A stretch of DNA of 7,177 nucleotides from GCA-003244245 sp038276315 (GTDB taxonomy: Bacteria; Actinomycetota; Actinomycetes; Mycobacteriales; Pseudonocardiaceae): NCBI GenBank assembly GCA_038276315.1, contig JBBPZY010000377.1, positions 1 through 7,177 on the forward strand. Reading direction: 5' to 3'. The first letter of the stretch is position 1. Each line of letters opens with the position of its first letter. The position numbers were made by a program, and so were the translations under genes. The notes below the pieces were generated by a model, which saw only the letters and a list, made by a program, of their open reading frames with translations, was not told the origin of the DNA and did no database searches. This document shows, piece by piece, positions 5,434 through 7,177 of the stretch.

Positions 5434-5703
5434 GTGGCGCTGTCCACCGCACAGAAGAGTGAGATCCTGGCCGAATACGGGCTGCGCGGAGGGGACACCG
5501 GGTCCCCCGAGGCGCAGGTCGCCTTGCTGACCAAGCGCATCATGGACCTCACCGAGCACCTCAAGCAGCATAAGCACGACCATCACTCCCGGCGCGGCCT
5601 GCTCCTGATGGTCGGCCGCCGCCGCAACCTGCTGAACTACCTCGCCAAGGTCGACATCGCGCGCTACCGATCCCTGATCGAGCGCCTCGGCCTGCGCCGC
5701 TGA
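5434..5703 (+). CDS. rpsO: 30S ribosomal protein S15
   Basis: S15 binds the central domain of 16S rRNA early in 30S assembly and helps form the B4 bridge to the 50S subunit. The product is 89 residues, the standard size, and is four helices: ALSTAQKSEILAEYGLRGGD, then the GSPEAQVALLTKRIMDLTEH helix, the HKHDHHSRRGLLLMVGRRR rRNA-binding stretch with the conserved His-Asp-His/Ser-Arg pattern, and NLLNYLAKVDIARYRSLIER leading to the end LGLRR. The GTG start at 5434 is set by the AGGAGAAG site; the frame is open far upstream, through the HTH gene, but that part is not S15. It lies upstream of pnp, the order conserved across many bacteria and known to give both separate and joint transcripts. Confidence 0.98.
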   Translation: MALSTAQKSEILAEYGLRGGDTGSPEAQVALLTKRIMDLTEHLKQHKHDHHSRRGLLLMVGRRRNLLNYLAKVDIARYRSLIERLGLRR

Positions 5704-5714
5704 CCCCGAGCCAG

Positions 5715-5738
5715 CTGACCCTGGGCCTGACCCTGGGC
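5715..5738 (+). repeat. Perfect 12-bp tandem duplication after rpsO
   Basis: CTGACCCTGGGC occurs twice back to back, starting 12 bases after the rpsO stop. Parts of the block can fold: 5714-5720 pairs with 5736-5742 with one mismatch around a 15-base loop. There is no following T run, so it is not a convincing terminator. It is probably a simple slippage duplication. Confidence 0.7.
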
Positions 5739-5805
5739 CAGCACGAATACACAACCACACATCGCGCACGAGCCGCCTCGTCACCGTCGTCGGGACCGTG
5801 GTCGC

Positions 5806-5869
5806 CCGGTCCTCGGTAGTGGCTCCCGGGAGCACGTCACATGCTCCGGGGGCTTCGATCGAAGACCGG
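5806..5869 (+). promoter_or_regulatory. Long imperfect hairpin in the rpsO-pnp spacer, likely RNase III / PNPase control element
   Basis: The apical stem pairs 5821-5827 with 5848-5854 and 5829-5834 with 5842-5847, 13 pairs including two wobbles, with G5828 bulged and the 7-base loop CGTCACA (5835-5841). After a small internal loop the stem resumes with 5813-5817 pairing 5858-5862 and, past one C/A mismatch, 5806-5811 pairing 5864-5869. No T run follows. In Escherichia coli and Streptomyces a hairpin in the pnp leader or rpsO-pnp spacer is cut by RNase III and limits pnp expression; this one has the same position, 64 bases before the pnp start. The function here is inferred from that precedent. 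Confidence 0.6.
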
Positions 5870-5920
5870 CCCGCCGTCCTCGTTCCCGCGCCGATGGTTC
5901 CACCAGCGGTTCGTGTCGCG

Positions 5921-5928
5921 AGGAGGAG
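5921..5928 (+). promoter_or_regulatory. Strong ribosome binding site fixing the TTG start of pnp
   Basis: AGGAGGAG is a near-perfect Shine-Dalgarno sequence five bases upstream of the TTG at 5934. It decides the start: an in-frame GTG at 5913 lies upstream of the site, has no such element and would place the Shine-Dalgarno inside the coding region. Confidence 0.85.
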
Positions 5929-5933
5929 AAGAG

Positions 5934-7177
5934 TTGACCGACTCCACTACCACTTCTACCCAGCCGGTGCACGAAACGATCGCCATCCTGGACAACGGGG
6001 CGTTCGGTACCCGCACTGTGCGATTCGAGACCGGTCGGCTGGCCCGGCAAGCCGCGGGTTCCGTCGTCGCCTACCTCGACGACGAGACGATGCTGCTGTC
6101 CGCCACCACGGCATCCAAACACCCCAAGGACCAGTTCGACTTCTTCCCGTTGACAGTGGATGTCGAGGAGCGGATGTATGCCGCCGGGCGTATCCCCGGC
6201 TCCTTCTTCCGCCGTGAAGGCCGCCCATCCACCGACGCGATCCTCACCTGCCGGCTGATCGACCGCCCGCTGCGACCCTGCTTCGTCGATGGCCTGCGCA
6301 ACGAGGTCCAGGTTGTCGTCACCGTGCTCAGCCTCAACCCAGCTGACCCCTACGACGTGCTCGCGATCAATGCCGCGTCCGCGTCCACCCAGCTGTCCGG
6401 GCTGCCATTCTCCGGTCCGATCGGGGCTACCCGGGTAGCCCTGGTCAGCCAAGACGAAGGCGATAGCCAGTGGGTAGCCTTCCCGACTCATGAGCAGATC
6501 GGCCGCTCGGTGTTCGACATGGTCGTCGCCGGTCGGGTCGTCGGCGACGGCGCCACCAGCGACGTGGCGATCATGATGGTCGAGGCTGAAGCCACCGAAG
6601 CCACCATCGAGCTGATCGCCGGGGGTGCCCAGGCCCCGACCGAGGAGGTGGTGGCCGCCGGGCTGGAAGCTGCCAAGCCCTTTATCCGCGTTCTGTGCCA
6701 GGCCCAGCAGGAACTGGCTGCGGCCGCAGGGAGTCCGGAACTGGAGTTTCCCACCTTCCCCGCTTACCAACCCGACGTTCTGGAATCCGTCCGCGAGGTG
6801 GTGGCCGACGAGCTAGCCCAGGCGCTCGTCATCGCGGCCAAGCAGGAGCGCGAGAGCCGGCTCGATGAGCTCAAGGCCGGCGCTCTGGAGCGGCTGGGTG
6901 AGCGCTTCGCGGGCCGGGAGAAGGAGATCGGCGCCGCGTTCCGAGCCCTCACCAAGGCAGCGGTACGCCAGCGCATCCTGCGCGACAAGGTACGCATTGA
7001 CGGCCGGGGTATCACCGATATCCGGCCGCTGTCGGCTGAGGTCGAGACGATTCCTCGGGCGCACGGTTCGGCCCTGTTCGAACGCGGCGAGACCCAGATC
7101 CTCGGCGTCACCACGCTGAACATGCTGCGCATGGAGCAGCAGATCGATTCGCTGGGCCCGGAGACCACCAAGCGTTA
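5934..7177 (+). CDS. pnp: Polynucleotide phosphorylase, N-terminal part (3' truncated by window)
   Basis: PNPase degrades RNA 3' to 5' by phosphorolysis and can add nucleotides in the reverse direction; in actinomycetes it is also called GpsI and is a main tail-adding and RNA-turnover enzyme. The window holds 414 complete codons. The first RNase PH domain begins around residue 14 (ETIAILDNGAFGTRTVRFET), with the conserved FFPLTVDVEERMYAAGRIPG and FFRREGRPSTDAILTCRLID stretches for RNA and phosphate binding. The helical linker domain follows at about 245-340, and the second, catalytic RNase PH domain starts with KVRIDGRGITDIRPLSAEVE and RAHGSALFERGETQILGVTT. The sequence ends at TKR plus TA, consistent with the usual TKRYMHHYNFPP; the KH and S1 domains lie outside. 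Cys replaces the more usual Ser in PLRPCFVDG. The TTG start is chosen from the strong ribosome binding site. Expression is probably shared with rpsO and modulated by the spacer hairpin. Confidence 0.96.
   Translation, partial: MTDSTTTSTQPVHETIAILDNGAFGTRTVRFETGRLARQAAGSVVAYLDDETMLLSATTASKHPKDQFDFFPLTVDVEERMYAAGRIPGSFFRREGRPSTDAILTCRLIDRPLRPCFVDGLRNEVQVVVTVLSLNPADPYDVLAINAASASTQLSGLPFSGPIGATRVALVSQDEGDSQWVAFPTHEQIGRSVFDMVVAGRVVGDGATSDVAIMMVEAEATEATIELIAGGAQAPTEEVVAAGLEAAKPFIRVLCQAQQELAAAAGSPELEFPTFPAYQPDVLESVREVVADELAQALVIAAKQERESRLDELKAGALERLGERFAGREKEIGAAFRALTKAAVRQRILRDKVRIDGRGITDIRPLSAEVETIPRAHGSALFERGETQILGVTTLNMLRMEQQIDSLGPETTKR

Noticed and set aside
4604..5452. 282-residue minus-strand open frame opposite the HTH gene and ribF end
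   Set aside because: Its Ser/Arg/Thr-rich sequence comes from complementary third-position GC. Both sense genes are convincing.
5781..6770. 329-residue open frame on the minus strand opposite the pnp 5' part
   Set aside because: It is fully antisense to PNPase and its composition mirrors the codon pattern of pnp. It shows no recognisable domain or ribosome binding site.
1..7177. Mobile element, CRISPR, toxin-antitoxin or defence genes
   Set aside because: All genes are conserved core functions in a familiar order. No transposase, spaced repeat array, paired toxin-like small genes or tRNA-linked attachment site was found.

Overview
The window is GC-rich. It carries a stretch of core translation and RNA-metabolism genes, all on the + strand, in the order typical of Actinobacteria: infB (3' end) - DUF503/ylxP-like - rbfA - DHH phosphoesterase (nrnA type) - truB - ribF - small HTH protein - rpsO - pnp (5' part). 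Several traits point to an actinomycete near the Pseudonocardiales: frequent GTG/TTG starts, a ribF beginning VQRWRG, an HTH gene inserted between ribF and rpsO, and rpsO directly next to pnp. The order-level placement is an inference; the phylum is much safer.

Layout. 1-827 is the C-terminal part of translation initiation factor IF-2. 828-931 is a short spacer dense in inverted and direct repeats. 932-1228 is a DUF503 protein, 1249-1701 is RbfA, and 1694-2698 is a DHH/DHHA1 phosphoesterase whose start overlaps the rbfA stop. 2699-2843 is a spacer with a possible promoter and a nine-codon open frame that has a good ribosome binding site and runs into the truB start. 2844-3770 is TruB. 3807-4739 is RibF, probably expressed at least partly from a leaderless promoter. 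4770-5327 is an HTH protein with a pentapeptide-repeat linker. 5434-5703 is ribosomal protein S15. 5704-5933 is a spacer with a 12-bp tandem repeat and a long imperfect hairpin. 5934 onward is polynucleotide phosphorylase, cut by the window edge just inside its second RNase PH domain.

The genes fit together as a ribosome-biogenesis and RNA-turnover cluster: initiation (IF-2), 30S maturation (RbfA), tRNA pseudouridylation (TruB), a small-subunit protein (S15), 3'-5' RNA degradation (PNPase) and clean-up of very short RNAs or cyclic-dinucleotide products (NrnA type). RibF, which makes FMN and FAD, is a customary passenger. No mobile element, CRISPR array, tRNA, rRNA or defence system is visible. 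The points worth attention are non-coding or translational: alternative hairpins after infB, the mini-ORF in front of truB, the leaderless-looking ribF start, the rpsO-pnp hairpin, and the HTH protein of unknown target.
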